Shown: piece after piece, positions 1 to 9,051 of the stretch
How the letters are laid out: each line of letters begins with the position of its first letter
Numbering within the stretch: position 1 is the first letter of the stretch
From: Bacillota bacterium
GTDB lineage: Bacteria > Bacillota > Desulfotomaculia > Desulfotomaculales > Desulfallaceae
NCBI GenBank assembly: GCA_023439185.1
Contig: JAEXOR010000048.1
Location: 62,001 to 126,000 of the forward strand
Direction: 5' to 3'
Length of the DNA: 64,000 nucleotides
Notes under the pieces: generated by a model
The model's database searches: none
Seen by the model: the letters and a program-made list of their open reading frames with translations, nothing else
Told to the model about the DNA's origin: nothing
Made by a program: the position numbers and the translations under genes

Positions 1-1489
1 CCTCCCGGTCGTCGAAATGCAGACGGCGGTCGCCGATAATTTGATAATCCTCGTGGCCCTTGCCGGCGATGACCACCACGTCCCCGGGCCCGGCCGCGCG
101 GATAGCCTTTTCAATGGCCTCGCGGCGGTCCGGCAACACCAGGTATGCGGCCTCCGGCACCCTTTGCACGCCCACCATAATATCATTAATAATCGTTAAG
201 GGATTTTCCGAACGGGGATTGTCGGACGTAACCACCGCCAAACTGCTGAGCCGGGCGGCAATCTCCCCCATTAAGGGGCGCTTGGTCCGGTCCCGGTCTC
301 CGCCGCAACCGAAAACGGCAATCACTTTGCCCTTCGCCACTTCCCGGGCGGTGGACAGAACGTTTTCCAGGCCATCCGGCGTATGGGCGTAATCAATCAC
401 CACCGCAAAGCTCTGGCCCCGATCCACCAGTTCAAAACGGCCCGGCACCCCGGACACCCCTTCCAGGGCCCCTTTGATTACGGCCGGCGGGATGCCGGCG
501 GCAACTCCGGCGGCAATTGCCGCCAGCGCATTATAAACGTTGAAACGGGCGGTCATTTTCAGATTCAGGGACATGGCGTCCCCCTCCAGCACCGCGGTGA
601 AAGAAACACCCCGGGTGCTGATCTTAACATCCGTGGCCGAAATATCGGCCCGGCGTTTAATACCGTAAGTAGTCACCGGAACCGTGCAGGCGGCTATGAT
701 CCGCTTGGCCACGGGATCATCGGCATTAACGACGGCCCGTTTGGGACCGGTTTTGACAGCGTCGCGGCCCAGTTGCTCAAATAAAACCAACTTGGCGGCC
801 AGGTAATCCTCCATGCTGCCGTGAAAGTCCAGGTGGTCCTGGGTCAGGTTGGTAAACACCGCGGTATCAAATTCGCACTGGTCCACCCGGTGCAGCGCCA
901 GGGCGTGCGAGCTAACCTCCATAATTACCGCCTCCACCCCCGCGCCGGTCATTTCGGCCAGCAGGCTTTGCAGATCGGTGGATTCCGGCGTGGTATGCTC
1001 CACAGCCAGCGCCCGGTTTCCAATGCGGTTCTGGATCGTCCCGATGAGACCGGTTTTAACCCCGTGCGCCCGGAAGATGGTTTCGATCAGGTTGGTGGTG
1101 GTGGTTTTACCGTTGGTGCCGGTCACGCCGACCATTTTCATTTTCCGGGACGGAGCACCGAAAAAACGGGCGGACAATAGCGGCAGCAACCGCCGTGTAT
1201 CCGATGCCGTTATCCGGACGGCATCTCCGGGCACCGGCAGGTCCTGCTCCGTTACAACGGCGGCGGCGCCCCGGTTTACCGCGTCCTGAATATATAAATG
1301 GCCGTCTGTTTTAAAGCCTTTGACGGCGACAAATAAAAAATCCCGTTCCACCCGGCGCGAATCGTAAGCAATACCTGTTACAGACCGGTCCTCGGCCGGC
1401 AATGCCAGGGGCAAACCATGTAATAATTTCGATAACAGCAAACCGGCAGTCCCTCCCGTACTCAATAATATTATTTCCATAATTAACAT
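1..1489 (-). CDS. murE: UDP-N-acetylmuramyl-tripeptide synthetase MurE, C-terminus cut by window edge
   Basis: Adds the third amino acid, probably meso-diaminopimelate, to UDP-MurNAc-L-Ala-D-Glu in cytoplasmic peptidoglycan precursor synthesis. Translating the minus strand gives the Mur-ligase ATP loop GTNGKTTTTN, the central HTTPES and EVSSHAL motifs, DNPRSE (the DNPR signature of DAP-adding MurE) and the C-terminal GKGHEDYQII. About 496 codons are inside the window, so only some 15-20 residues are missing beyond base 1. Two in-frame ATGs are possible, at 1489 and 1480, and neither has a strong ribosome binding site. It follows spoVD in the same direction after an 88-bp gap, as in other Firmicute dcw clusters. 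Confidence 0.95.
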   Translation of the reverse strand, partial: MLIMEIILLSTGGTAGLLLSKLLHGLPLALPAEDRSVTGIAYDSRRVERDFLFVAVKGFKTDGHLYIQDAVNRGAAAVVTEQDLPVPGDAVRITASDTRRLLPLLSARFFGAPSRKMKMVGVTGTNGKTTTTNLIETIFRAHGVKTGLIGTIQNRIGNRALAVEHTTPESTDLQSLLAEMTGAGVEAVIMEVSSHALALHRVDQCEFDTAVFTNLTQDHLDFHGSMEDYLAAKLVLFEQLGRDAVKTGPKRAVVNADDPVAKRIIAACTVPVTTYGIKRRADISATDVKISTRGVSFTAVLEGDAMSLNLKMTARFNVYNALAAIAAGVAAGIPPAVIKGALEGVSGVPGRFELVDRGQSFAVVIDYAHTPDGLENVLSTAREVAKGKVIAVFGCGGDRDRTKRPLMGEIAARLSSLAVVTSDNPRSENPLTIINDIMVGVQRVPEAAYLVLPDRREAIEKAIRAAGPGDVVVIAGKGHEDYQIIGDRRLHFDDRE

Positions 1490-1519
1490 ATTTAACCTGA
1501 AATATGGAAAAACACTTTC

Positions 1520-1546
1520 GCCGGACCGGTCTTACCGGCCCGGCGA
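1520..1546. repeat. GC-rich inverted repeat between spoVD and murE
   Basis: The arms CGCCGGACCGGT and ACCGGCCCGGCG enclose a 3-nt loop with one mismatch. No T-run follows on the minus strand, so it is not a standard terminator. It could be a partial attenuator or an mRNA processing/stability stem inside the operon. Confidence 0.5.
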
Positions 1547-1577
1547 TCTGCCAGGTAAAATGTTCTCCGTCACTGTA

Positions 1578-3773
1578 TTAGTGTATGTCGGGATCAGTCA
1601 GTATTTCCTGTTCCCGGGTTCCCGCGGCCGCCGGAGACGTTGTCTCCCGGCTATTCCCGGGGGGCTCGAACACCACCCGCACCGGAGCGTCGCTTTTTAC
1701 GGAGGCGCCGGGTCTATAGCTCTGCCGCACGGCTACGCCGCTGCCCTCGGGTACCAGGCGCAAGCCGATCTCTTCCAGCACATATCCCGCTTCCTTAATT
1801 GTTAATCCCTTCAAATTCGGCACCGTCACCGCGCCGCTGCCGCTTCTGCCCACAGCCGGCTCCAGGTCCAGGGTCACAGTGGCGCCTTCCTCTACGGCAA
1901 CGCCAGGGGCGGGTGTCTGCCGGAGCACCAGGCCTCCCTCGCCCCTGGTGACGCACTGTAAACCGGCGGCTTGGATAATCCGGCAGGCTTCATCCGCCGG
2001 GTAGTTGATCACATCGGGGACCTTTATTTCAACGTCCGGTTCCGGCTCCGCCGGTTCATCGGACTGTCCCTGTTGTTCAGCATCCTGGGTTTCCGGCAGC
2101 CGCATGTAGCGCAGGGTATCCCGGGCAATAGCCTGGAATATCGGCGCCGCCACCATACCGCCGTAATATGAACCCTGAGGTTCGACGATAACCACCAGCA
2201 TGACCATTTTCGGATCATCCACCGGGGCGAACCCGGCAAAAGAGGCCACGTACCTGCCCTGGACATAACCGCCGCTTTCGCCCACTACCTGAGCCGTACC
2301 GGTTTTACCGCCCACCCGGTACCCGGGCACATAGGCGTTACGGCCGGTACCCTTGGCCACCACGTTTTCCAGCAGGCCGCGCAGCTGGCGGGCAGTATCT
2401 TCAGCGATGATCTGGCGCACCTTTTCCGGCTTCATTGAGAACACGGTTTGACCGTTATGCCTGATTTCCTGCACCAACTGCGGTTTCATCATCACGCCGT
2501 TATTGGCCACCGCCGCCACCGCGCTGATTAGCTGAATAGGGGTAACGGCAATGGACTGTCCCATGGACATGGTGGCCAGGTTCAGTTTAGTGGCCCGGTC
2601 CTCCCGGATTATGATCCCTTCGGCCTCACCGGGAAGCCCGACGCCGGTCGGGGAACCGAAGCCGAAGGCGTCCAGATATTTATAGTACCGCTCTACTCCT
2701 ATCTCAAGCCCCACCTGGATAAACCCGGGGTTACAGGAGTTTTGCACCACTTCCGCAAAGGTCTGGCTGCCGTGCCCGCCGGTCTTGTGGCAACGGATGG
2801 TGCGGTCGGCCACCTTGATATAACCGGGACAATAAAAACCGCTGTCGGGAGTGACCACGTTTTCTTCCAGGCCCGCCGCGGCGGTAACGATCTTGAATGT
2901 GGAGCCCGGTTCATAATTGTACCAGATGGCCGGGTTTTTATCCCAAATTTCCTTGGGCTCCTTGCTCCAGTCGTTGGGGTTGAAACTGGGCCGGTTGCCC
3001 ATGGCCAGTATGCCGCCGGTTTCCGGGTCCATGACGATGGCCACCGCGTATTTCGGATTGTGCCTGGCCACCGCGTTGTCCAGCTCACGCTCAACAAAAT
3101 ACTGAATGGTTTCATCCAAAGTAAGCACTAAGTCATGCCCCGGTTCGGCCGGTATGTACTGGTGCATGGCCTCGGGCACCGGGCGCCCGGCGGCGTCATG
3201 CTCAACAACGATCCGGCCGGGCTTACCCCGCAGTTTTTCATCATAACTTCTTTCAATCCCGGTGAGACCCTGGTTGTCTACTCCGGCGAAACCCAGCACA
3301 TGGGGGGCCAATCCGGGGTCCAGGTAGTGCCGTTTGCTTTCTTCAACAAAGCCGATCCCTTCAAGGTCAAGGGCCCTGACCTTTTCCGAGATTTCATTAT
3401 CCACCTTGCGTTTAATCCATTCGAATGAAGATTGTTTGGACAACTTTTCATATAACTCGTCGGCGTCCATGCCCAGGATGGGGGCCATCCGGTCCGCCGC
3501 CTGACGGGGCTCTTCCACCTGGCGCGGCGTGGCGTAAATTGAATCCACGCTGATGCTGATCACCAGTTCTTTGCCGTTGCGGTCCAGTATGGTACCGCGT
3601 TTGGCCTCCACCGGGATATCCCGCATGCGTACATCCAGCGCTTTTTCCTGCAGTTCCGCGCCATGGACAAACTGAACCCAGGCCAGCCGGCCCATGAGAA
3701 AAACAAAGGCCAAACCGGCCAGGATAAAAGTCAAGGTAAGTCGTTTTCGAACGGTCATACTTGTTCCGTGCAT
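1578..3773 (-). CDS. spoVD: Penicillin-binding protein 2 / stage V sporulation protein D with two PASTA domains
   Basis: Class B monofunctional D,D-transpeptidase that cross-links septal or spore-cortex peptidoglycan outside the membrane. The 731-aa product has one N-terminal membrane anchor (about residues 10-32), a dimerisation domain starting near KRGTILDRNGKEL, and a transpeptidase domain with the active-site STFK, the SCN triad and KTGT. Two PASTA repeats (about residues 590-650 and 655-710) end the protein. PASTA domains on a dcw-cluster PBP are typical of SpoVD. No second PBP gene (pbpB) sits next to it, so this one may serve both vegetative division and sporulation; that is inference. 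A second ATG (codon 6, base 3758) is an alternative start. Confidence 0.93.
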   Translation of the reverse strand: MHGTSMTVRKRLTLTFILAGLAFVFLMGRLAWVQFVHGAELQEKALDVRMRDIPVEAKRGTILDRNGKELVISISVDSIYATPRQVEEPRQAADRMAPILGMDADELYEKLSKQSSFEWIKRKVDNEISEKVRALDLEGIGFVEESKRHYLDPGLAPHVLGFAGVDNQGLTGIERSYDEKLRGKPGRIVVEHDAAGRPVPEAMHQYIPAEPGHDLVLTLDETIQYFVERELDNAVARHNPKYAVAIVMDPETGGILAMGNRPSFNPNDWSKEPKEIWDKNPAIWYNYEPGSTFKIVTAAAGLEENVVTPDSGFYCPGYIKVADRTIRCHKTGGHGSQTFAEVVQNSCNPGFIQVGLEIGVERYYKYLDAFGFGSPTGVGLPGEAEGIIIREDRATKLNLATMSMGQSIAVTPIQLISAVAAVANNGVMMKPQLVQEIRHNGQTVFSMKPEKVRQIIAEDTARQLRGLLENVVAKGTGRNAYVPGYRVGGKTGTAQVVGESGGYVQGRYVASFAGFAPVDDPKMVMLVVIVEPQGSYYGGMVAAPIFQAIARDTLRYMRLPETQDAEQQGQSDEPAEPEPDVEIKVPDVINYPADEACRIIQAAGLQCVTRGEGGLVLRQTPAPGVAVEEGATVTLDLEPAVGRSGSGAVTVPNLKGLTIKEAGYVLEEIGLRLVPEGSGVAVRQSYRPGASVKSDAPVRVVFEPPGNSRETTSPAAAGTREQEILTDPDIH

Positions 3774-3799
3774 CCGAGCCCCTCCGAAAAATGCATGGT

Positions 3800-4321
3800 T
3801 CAGCCCGCTTTTATGCTGGCCTCCAACTGGCCAACCATTTCAGTAAAAGCCCGAATGACCCAGTTTTGTCCGCGCTTTTCATCCGCCGTCTGCCGGAGCT
3901 CTTGCTCCCCGGCGCCGGTGGCATCCGCCACAGCGGGCGGTTCCGGCGGCGCCACGCTTTGCACCAGGATCACCTGGTCGTTTTCCGGTTGCACCATGCC
4001 CAGCCGGCTCACAGCCAGCACTTCGATATTTTCCAGGCTGGTAAACTGATTCACCCTGGCGTACAAGTCGTGGCTTTCTTTACGCAACTGTACCAAATCG
4101 CGCTCCGCCTCGTTCAACAGGTAACCGGTGGCCAGTACTTGGGCGAAATAAAAGGCGATTAGCAGGCTGGAACAAAAGAACAGGCCCACCAACCCCGTCA
4201 AAGCCACTTTTTCTTTCCACTTCAGGGAGCGTTTAACCGGTTTTTCTCGCGGCTGCTTCTTTTCTCCGGGTAATTCGGGTAAACTGTAGTATTGCGGCTT
4301 TTCCCTGGCTACTATCAACAA
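3800..4321 (-). CDS. ftsL: Cell division protein FtsL
   Basis: Small bitopic divisome protein that complexes with DivIC/FtsB and the septal transpeptidase. The 173-aa sequence has a charged cytoplasmic N-terminus (about 50 residues), one transmembrane segment (about residues 57-80), then a leucine/heptad-rich coiled coil (LLNEAERDLVQLRKES) and the region ending SRLGMVQP that is typical of FtsL. The C-terminal tail, rich in Ala, Pro and Glu, is longer than usual. Position between rsmH and spoVD supports the call, since FtsL is poorly conserved in sequence. Confidence 0.85.
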   Translation of the reverse strand: MLIVAREKPQYYSLPELPGEKKQPREKPVKRSLKWKEKVALTGLVGLFFCSSLLIAFYFAQVLATGYLLNEAERDLVQLRKESHDLYARVNQFTSLENIEVLAVSRLGMVQPENDQVILVQSVAPPEPPAVADATGAGEQELRQTADEKRGQNWVIRAFTEMVGQLEASIKAG

Positions 4322-4341
4322 ATATTCACCCTTCCGGTTTT

Positions 4342-5310
4342 TTAGAACAAAGCCTTTTCCCCCACCCGCAGTTTGGCGCTGCGAGCCCGGGGATTTACGG
4401 CCAATTCCTGCTCCCCGCCAGTCACGGGACGCCTGGTAATCAGTTTAAGTTGCGGTTTAAGACCGCAGGTACAGGGCAGTTTCCGCGGGCACCGGCACGG
4501 GTCGGCCAGCGAGTTGAAGGTTTCCTTGGTGATTCTGTCCTCCAGCGAATGAAACGAAATTACGCATATCCGGCCGCCGGGTTTCAGGCGGTCCACCGCC
4601 TCCCTGAACGCGCCGGATAATATGTCCAGTTCGTTATTTACAGCTATCCGCAACGCCTGGAAAGTCCGTTTGGCCGGGTGGGGTCCTTCCCGCCTGGCCG
4701 CGGCGGGGATGGCCTGCTTAATAATTTGGGCCAGTTCAACGGTGGTGTTAATGGTCCGGGCCTCCCTGGCCCGGGTTATGTATCCGGCTATTCTGGCGGC
4801 CCACCGTTCTTCTCCGTAGGTACTGATTAAAGAGACCAGCTCAGGTTCAGGCAGCTTATTGACCAAATCTTTGGCGGTTACCGGACCCGCGGGGTCCATG
4901 CGCATGTCCAGCGGCGCGTCGTGCATGTAACTGAATCCCCGGGCGGGGTTGTCCAACTGGTATGAGCTGACTCCCAGGTCAAATAAAAAACCGTCCGCTT
5001 CATCTATATGCATTCCGTCAAGCACACCGGCCAGGTCGGCGAAGTTTGACCGGGCCAGTTGAAAACGGCCTGTGAATGGCGCCAGGTTCCGGGCCGCGGC
5101 CTCGAGGGCTTCGGGATCCCGGTCCAGGCCCACCAGCCGCACTCCCGGTCCGGTGTTTTCCAGCAGTAACCGGGCGTGACCGCCGCCGCCCACTGTGCAA
5201 TCCACGAATATTCCCTCCGGGCCCGGATTGAGTCCTCTCAATACTTCAGCGGGCAGCACCGGGAGGTGGACAAAGGGTATCGGGTCTGAATTATTTGGAA
5301 TTTTGATCAT
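4342..5310 (-). CDS. rsmH: 16S rRNA (cytosine(1402)-N4)-methyltransferase RsmH
   Basis: Methylates N4 of C1402 in the decoding centre of 16S rRNA using S-adenosylmethionine. The 322-aa protein begins FVHLPVLPAEVLRGL, followed by the SAM loop VDCTVGGGGHA, FDLGVSSYQLD, the DMRMD motif, RTFQALRIAVN and the C-terminal SFHSLEDRITK. Length and motif order match the family throughout. It lies 19 bp downstream of mraZ, the conserved order at the start of dcw clusters. Formerly called mraW. Confidence 0.97.
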   Translation of the reverse strand: MIKIPNNSDPIPFVHLPVLPAEVLRGLNPGPEGIFVDCTVGGGGHARLLLENTGPGVRLVGLDRDPEALEAAARNLAPFTGRFQLARSNFADLAGVLDGMHIDEADGFLFDLGVSSYQLDNPARGFSYMHDAPLDMRMDPAGPVTAKDLVNKLPEPELVSLISTYGEERWAARIAGYITRAREARTINTTVELAQIIKQAIPAAARREGPHPAKRTFQALRIAVNNELDILSGAFREAVDRLKPGGRICVISFHSLEDRITKETFNSLADPCRCPRKLPCTCGLKPQLKLITRRPVTGGEQELAVNPRARSAKLRVGEKALF

Positions 5311-5329
5311 CCCCGGTTTAATTTACGGT

Positions 5330-5767
5330 TTATAATCCAAGGTCGAAATCAACAATCTTTTCGGCGATCTCCTCTACCGACGACGCCGATTCCGCGTTGT
5401 ACTGCTCCCAACGTACCTGGGACCAGATTTCCACGCGGCTGGAGACTCCTATAACCACCACTTCTTTTTCCAGGGCGGCATGCTCCCTGAGACCGGCGGG
5501 TATCAAAACCCGCCCCTGCTTATCCACTTCACATTCGGTGGCGCCGGCAAAGAAAAACCTGACGAAGGCCCGGGCGTCGGCCCTTGTAAAGGGCAGGGAG
5601 CGCATCTTTTGTTCTAAATTGGACCATTCGGAAGGGGGGTAGGCAAAAAGACAGCCGTCCAGACCCTTGGTCACAACGAACCGATCACCCAGACCTTCGC
5701 GGAGACGAGCTGGAATAATCAATCTTCCCTTGGTATCAATAGTATGCTGGTATTCACCCAAAAACAT
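5330..5767 (-). CDS. mraZ: Transcriptional regulator MraZ
   Basis: AbrB-fold DNA-binding protein that represses the dcw operon by binding repeats upstream of its own gene. The product contains both DXXXR-type half motifs: DTKGRLIIPARLRE near the N-terminus and DKQGRVLIPAGLRE in the second half. The ATG at 5767 gives the usual start MFLGEYQHTIDTKGR and lies 6 nt after GGGGTG; a GTG at 5776 would add three residues. It is first in the operon, directly downstream of a promoter and three boxes matching MraZ targets. Confidence 0.95.
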   Translation of the reverse strand: MFLGEYQHTIDTKGRLIIPARLREGLGDRFVVTKGLDGCLFAYPPSEWSNLEQKMRSLPFTRADARAFVRFFFAGATECEVDKQGRVLIPAGLREHAALEKEVVVIGVSSRVEIWSQVRWEQYNAESASSVEEIAEKIVDFDLGL

Positions 5768-5798
5768 GCCGGGCACCCCACGGATTATCCCTTACTAA

Positions 5799-5825
5799 CC
5801 ACTTTCCACCACTTTACTCCACTTA
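5799..5825 (-). promoter_or_regulatory. Triple AAGTGG repeat, candidate MraZ operator
   Basis: Read on the minus strand, AAGTGG occurs three times at exact 10-bp spacing (plus-strand CCACTTA at 5819, CCACTTT at 5809 and 5799), between the -10 box and the mraZ start. MraZ is known to bind short direct repeats of this kind in front of its own gene. Helical phasing and position support autoregulation. Confidence 0.75.
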
Positions 5826-5853
5826 TTCTATACTAATTTGCTAAATCCTTCAA
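5825..5853 (-). promoter_or_regulatory. Sigma-A promoter of the dcw operon
   Basis: On the minus strand TTGAAG (5853-5848) and TAGAAT (5830-5825) are separated by 17 bp, a near-consensus vegetative promoter. It ends at the first MraZ-type box, so repressor binding would overlap the transcription start. Confidence 0.75.
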
Positions 5854-5870
5854 GTGTTTTTAACAAGCGG

Positions 5871-5905
5871 AAAAAAAACTACCGAAAGCTGACAACGCTT
5901 TCGGT
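5871..5905 (-). terminator. Rho-independent terminator ahead of the dcw operon
   Basis: The arms ACCGAAAGC (5881-5889) and GCTTTCGGT (5897-5905) form a perfect 9-bp stem. Reading the minus strand it is followed by AG and a run of eight T. It ends the transcript of the zinc-ribbon gene at 5936 and insulates the dcw promoter. Confidence 0.9.
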
Positions 5906-5935
5906 AAAGGGCAGGATTTATTCAGGTTTATCGCC

Positions 5936-6154
5936 TTAGAGGCGGCATTTTTTTTTGTCTCCGTCCCCGGTGCTTTTTGCGGGGCGTTCGTCCGAGCTGC
6001 CGGCGTTGACCCCACTTTGCTCACGCTTCACACTACCGTCCGGTTCCGGCATAAAAATAGTCAGGTCCGCATGGCAATAAGGGCATTTCCACTTGCCGTG
6101 CAAAGACGCGGAAAATGAATTTCCCTTGCAATAGGGGCAACTTTTTTTGTACAT
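5936..6154 (-). CDS. Small zinc-ribbon protein
   Basis: The 72-aa protein has two CPYC knuckles (CPYCKGNSF and CPYCHADL) separated by 18 residues, a typical four-cysteine zinc ribbon, then a hydrophilic low-complexity tail ending KKKCRL. The knuckles show metal binding but not a function. A strong GGGGAGGTG precedes the ATG. It is the last gene before the terminator at 5871 and follows the LCP gene by 18 bp, so it may be co-transcribed with the polysaccharide locus. Confidence 0.7.
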   Translation of the reverse strand: MYKKSCPYCKGNSFSASLHGKWKCPYCHADLTIFMPEPDGSVKREQSGVNAGSSDERPAKSTGDGDKKKCRL

Positions 6155-6172
6155 CGGCGTAACACCTCCCCT

Positions 6173-7102
6173 TTAACCAATAAAGTTATGAATATGTTTT
6201 TTTGTGGTATCCAAGTTTGTGATTATGTAATAGATGCCTGATATATTTGAGCTTTTCCAGTAGCCGTCAACGGGAAATCTTTTTTGTTCGATAGTTCTTA
6301 TATCCCTTGCAAAACAATTCATTCCAATCTTGATTAAATAGGCTTTATCCATGCTTGTTTCAACGCAGGGCAATACCTTTGAAATGTAGCCGGGATATTG
6401 CGCCAACCCATCCTCTTTAATCGAATTCAACAACTTTGTTAAAACCGTCCACTGTCTTTCAACCCTCTCCAAATCCCCATTCCCAACATATCTAACCCTC
6501 GTATAAGCAGCGGCTTGTTGTCCGTTTAGCAATTGAATGCCGCCTTTTGTAATATAATCTGCTTTAGTATTATTGATCGTTGCCGTCTCAGCAATTTTCT
6601 CATTTATATAAGGTATTTCAACTTCATGAATATCAATGTCAATACCGCCGCAAATATCAATAATTTTTTCCAGAGCCAGATAATCAACAGCCACATAGTC
6701 GGTAATGTTGGTCCCAAAATTCTGGTTTAATGTTTTAATAGCCAGTTGGGGACCGCCAAAACTATAGGCATGATTAATTTTATCCATCCCGTGATTCTCA
6801 ATGGGAACACGCAAATCCCTTAAGATAGACAACATTTTGATTTTATCTTGCTTTAAATCTATAGAGATAATTACAATGGCATCGGAACGGCCGTTTTCAT
6901 CTTGATTGAGCCTGTCCAGGCCAAAAAACGCAATATTAATAGTGCTATCTTCCAGGCTGTCTACGCTGTTTTGCTCATTGATGCCCAGCGATTCCACGGA
7001 TTTATCTATTTCTACGTGATGCACCCGGTTGAGCATGGTAAAGAAATATCCTCCGGATAGCATTATAATAACCATTACCGACAAAATGATTTTTTTGCTC
7101 AT
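6173..7102 (-). CDS. LytR-CpsA-Psr (LCP) family glycopolymer transferase
   Basis: Transfers undecaprenyl-linked glycopolymers (teichoic acid, capsule) to peptidoglycan on the outer face of the membrane. The 309-aa protein has one N-terminal membrane segment (about residues 4-24) and an LCP domain: NIAFFGLDR, GRSDAIVIISI, the SILRDLRVPI segment with conserved Arg/Asp, KINHAYSFGG, and later NGQQAAAYTRVRY. This order matches LCP proteins. As the last enzyme gene of the polysaccharide locus it probably attaches the finished polymer to the wall. Confidence 0.9.
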   Translation of the reverse strand: MSKKIILSVMVIIMLSGGYFFTMLNRVHHVEIDKSVESLGINEQNSVDSLEDSTINIAFFGLDRLNQDENGRSDAIVIISIDLKQDKIKMLSILRDLRVPIENHGMDKINHAYSFGGPQLAIKTLNQNFGTNITDYVAVDYLALEKIIDICGGIDIDIHEVEIPYINEKIAETATINNTKADYITKGGIQLLNGQQAAAYTRVRYVGNGDLERVERQWTVLTKLLNSIKEDGLAQYPGYISKVLPCVETSMDKAYLIKIGMNCFARDIRTIEQKRFPVDGYWKSSNISGIYYIITNLDTTKKHIHNFIG

Positions 7103-7133
7103 TACATATCACCATCTACTATTGATGGCCATA

Positions 7134-7940
7134 TTAGCCATAGGATTCAATATGTTCTTGCCCGTCGGGCATCACAACAGGAATATTTTTTAAGCCTAAA
7201 AACTGCATCAATAAGATAACTGTATAATAAGGGTTTAACATCAAATAACGTTTCCACAACCGTGTTGGTTCATGCCGAAGACGGAAAAGCCATTCCAGTC
7301 CTTTTCTTTGCATCCAAACCGGCGCCTGGCATAACAAACCGGCATGAAAATCAAAGGCGGCGCCAACAGCAAGCAGTGGAATATGCAACAGATTTCGGTA
7401 TTCATATACCCATACCTCTTGCCTGGGACAGCCCAATCCCACCAGAACGATACGTGCCCCGCTCTGTTTTATTCTATTAACCAGATCATTTCTTTCATCA
7501 AGACCCAGCCTGCGAAATTTTGATGGCTCCCGGCCTGCAATAATTAAACCGGGAAAACGTTTTTTCATATTAAGTGCAAACAGTTTTGAAGTCTTCTCGG
7601 TACTGCCATAGATATAAACGGGTAGTTTTTTCTCACCGGCAACCTCCAGCACCCGCAGCGTAAGCTCCGGACCATACACCCGATCAGGTAAAGAAATTTT
7701 ATACAGCAGTCTCAATCCCCAGCGTACCGGCTGGCCATCGGGTAAAACAAGATCAATTCCGTTTAAACGGCGCCTATGTACGGGGTCGAGGTAGCCTGTC
7801 ATCACTCCGTGCACGGCAAGAGCCGAAACAGCAAGCGCCCGCCCGTCCACAGCGGCTTTTACTATTAAATTGACCGCCTTTTCGTAATCCACAGCCGAAA
7901 CATTAATACCCAGCAGAAAATGTTTACCTTTATCTATCAT
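7134..7940 (-). CDS. WecG/TagA/CpsF family glycosyltransferase
   Basis: GT26-family enzyme; relatives add N-acetylmannosaminyl-type sugars to an undecaprenyl-diphosphate-linked first sugar. The 268 residues carry the family pattern GVMTGYLDP, LVLPDGQPVRWG, RVYGPELTLRVLE, VYIYGST and VLVGLGCPRQEVW. No membrane segment is obvious; members sit peripherally on the inner membrane. It overlaps the upstream epimerase gene by 4 bp (ATGA), so the two are translationally coupled. Confidence 0.9.
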   Translation of the reverse strand: MIDKGKHFLLGINVSAVDYEKAVNLIVKAAVDGRALAVSALAVHGVMTGYLDPVHRRRLNGIDLVLPDGQPVRWGLRLLYKISLPDRVYGPELTLRVLEVAGEKKLPVYIYGSTEKTSKLFALNMKKRFPGLIIAGREPSKFRRLGLDERNDLVNRIKQSGARIVLVGLGCPRQEVWVYEYRNLLHIPLLAVGAAFDFHAGLLCQAPVWMQRKGLEWLFRLRHEPTRLWKRYLMLNPYYTVILLMQFLGLKNIPVVMPDGQEHIESYG

Positions 7941-9004
7941 TTTAATTCACTCCGGCTCGTTTCGTAGATTTCTTCCATAATCAGTCTTACGTTATACCGC
8001 ATTTTCCATTCCGGGTAATGAGCAATAAATTTACTCATATCAGTGATATACCAGATATGATCACCCGTTCGGTTTTGATCAGTATAGTTATAACTAAATT
8101 TTTTGCCGGTAATCTGCTGCGCCAGCTCAATAGCTTCCAATACAGATATGTTGGATTCCCGTCCTCCGCCGAGATTATATACTGCTCCACCCCGCCGGGG
8201 TTTCATAAAAAAAGCATTAAAAGCTGAAATCACGTCACTGGAATGGATAACATCTCTAACCTGCTTACCCTTATATCCGAAAATGGTATAAGCTCTTTCC
8301 GTGATATTGCATCTCATCAGGTAATTGATAAATCCGTGCAATTGTACGCCGGATTGCCGCGAACCGCTGAGTACGCCTCCCCGAAAGCAGACCGTATTGA
8401 AATTGAAGTATCTTCCATATTCCTGGACCAGGATATCCGCGGCCAGCTTTGAAGCCCCAAATATAGAATGCAGGCTATGATCTATGGTCATTTCTTCGGG
8501 TATGCCCTTTTGATAAGGGTGCCTGACGTCAATTTCCCATCTAGTATCCAATTCCACCAGCGGTAAATAGTTTGGACCATCGCCATAGACTTTATTAGTG
8601 GAAGTATATATGAACACTGCGTCCGGACAGTTTTGGCGCATAGCCTCCAGCAAGTTAAGGGTACCGTTGGCGTTAATTGAGAAATCGGCAAGGGGGTCTT
8701 TGGCGGCCCAATCGTGCGATGGTTGGGCTGCTGTGTGTATAATAAGCGCCAGATCCCTTTTATAAATTTCAAATAACTTCATAATACCGTCTGAATCCCT
8801 GATATCAAGACTATGGTGAATATATTTGGAACCAAGACCTGATTCCAATCTCCGGCGGTTGCTTACTGTTGAACCCTCCGGACCAAAAAAAACCTGACGC
8901 ATATTATTATCAATGCCCACTATCTGGTATCCCAGACCGGCATAAAACTCTGCGGCGCCGGAGCCGATAAGACCCGCTGATCCTGTTATCAAAACAACCG
9001 ACAT
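7937..9004 (-). CDS. Extended SDR NAD-dependent epimerase, CDP-paratose 2-epimerase-like
   Basis: Extended short-chain dehydrogenase acting on a nucleotide sugar. The NAD loop is GSAGLIGSGAAEFY; HTAAQPSHDW, STNKVYGDGPNYLPL, the SLHSIFGASKLAAD segment and CFRGGVLSGSRQSG follow closely the pattern of CDP-paratose/CDP-tyvelose epimerases (TyvE). The usual catalytic Tyr-x3-Lys looks altered around FGASK, as also seen in that subgroup. The actual sugar cannot be decided from the sequence, since no CDP-paratose synthesis genes are visible here. Coupled to the downstream glycosyltransferase by a 4-bp overlap. Confidence 0.85.
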   Translation of the reverse strand: MSVVLITGSAGLIGSGAAEFYAGLGYQIVGIDNNMRQVFFGPEGSTVSNRRRLESGLGSKYIHHSLDIRDSDGIMKLFEIYKRDLALIIHTAAQPSHDWAAKDPLADFSINANGTLNLLEAMRQNCPDAVFIYTSTNKVYGDGPNYLPLVELDTRWEIDVRHPYQKGIPEEMTIDHSLHSIFGASKLAADILVQEYGRYFNFNTVCFRGGVLSGSRQSGVQLHGFINYLMRCNITERAYTIFGYKGKQVRDVIHSSDVISAFNAFFMKPRRGGAVYNLGGGRESNISVLEAIELAQQITGKKFSYNYTDQNRTGDHIWYITDMSKFIAHYPEWKMRYNVRLIMEEIYETSRSELK

Positions 9005-9051
9005 AATTATTATTATCCCCTTTCGTTGGTCAGCTTATCAAACTGAGCAGA

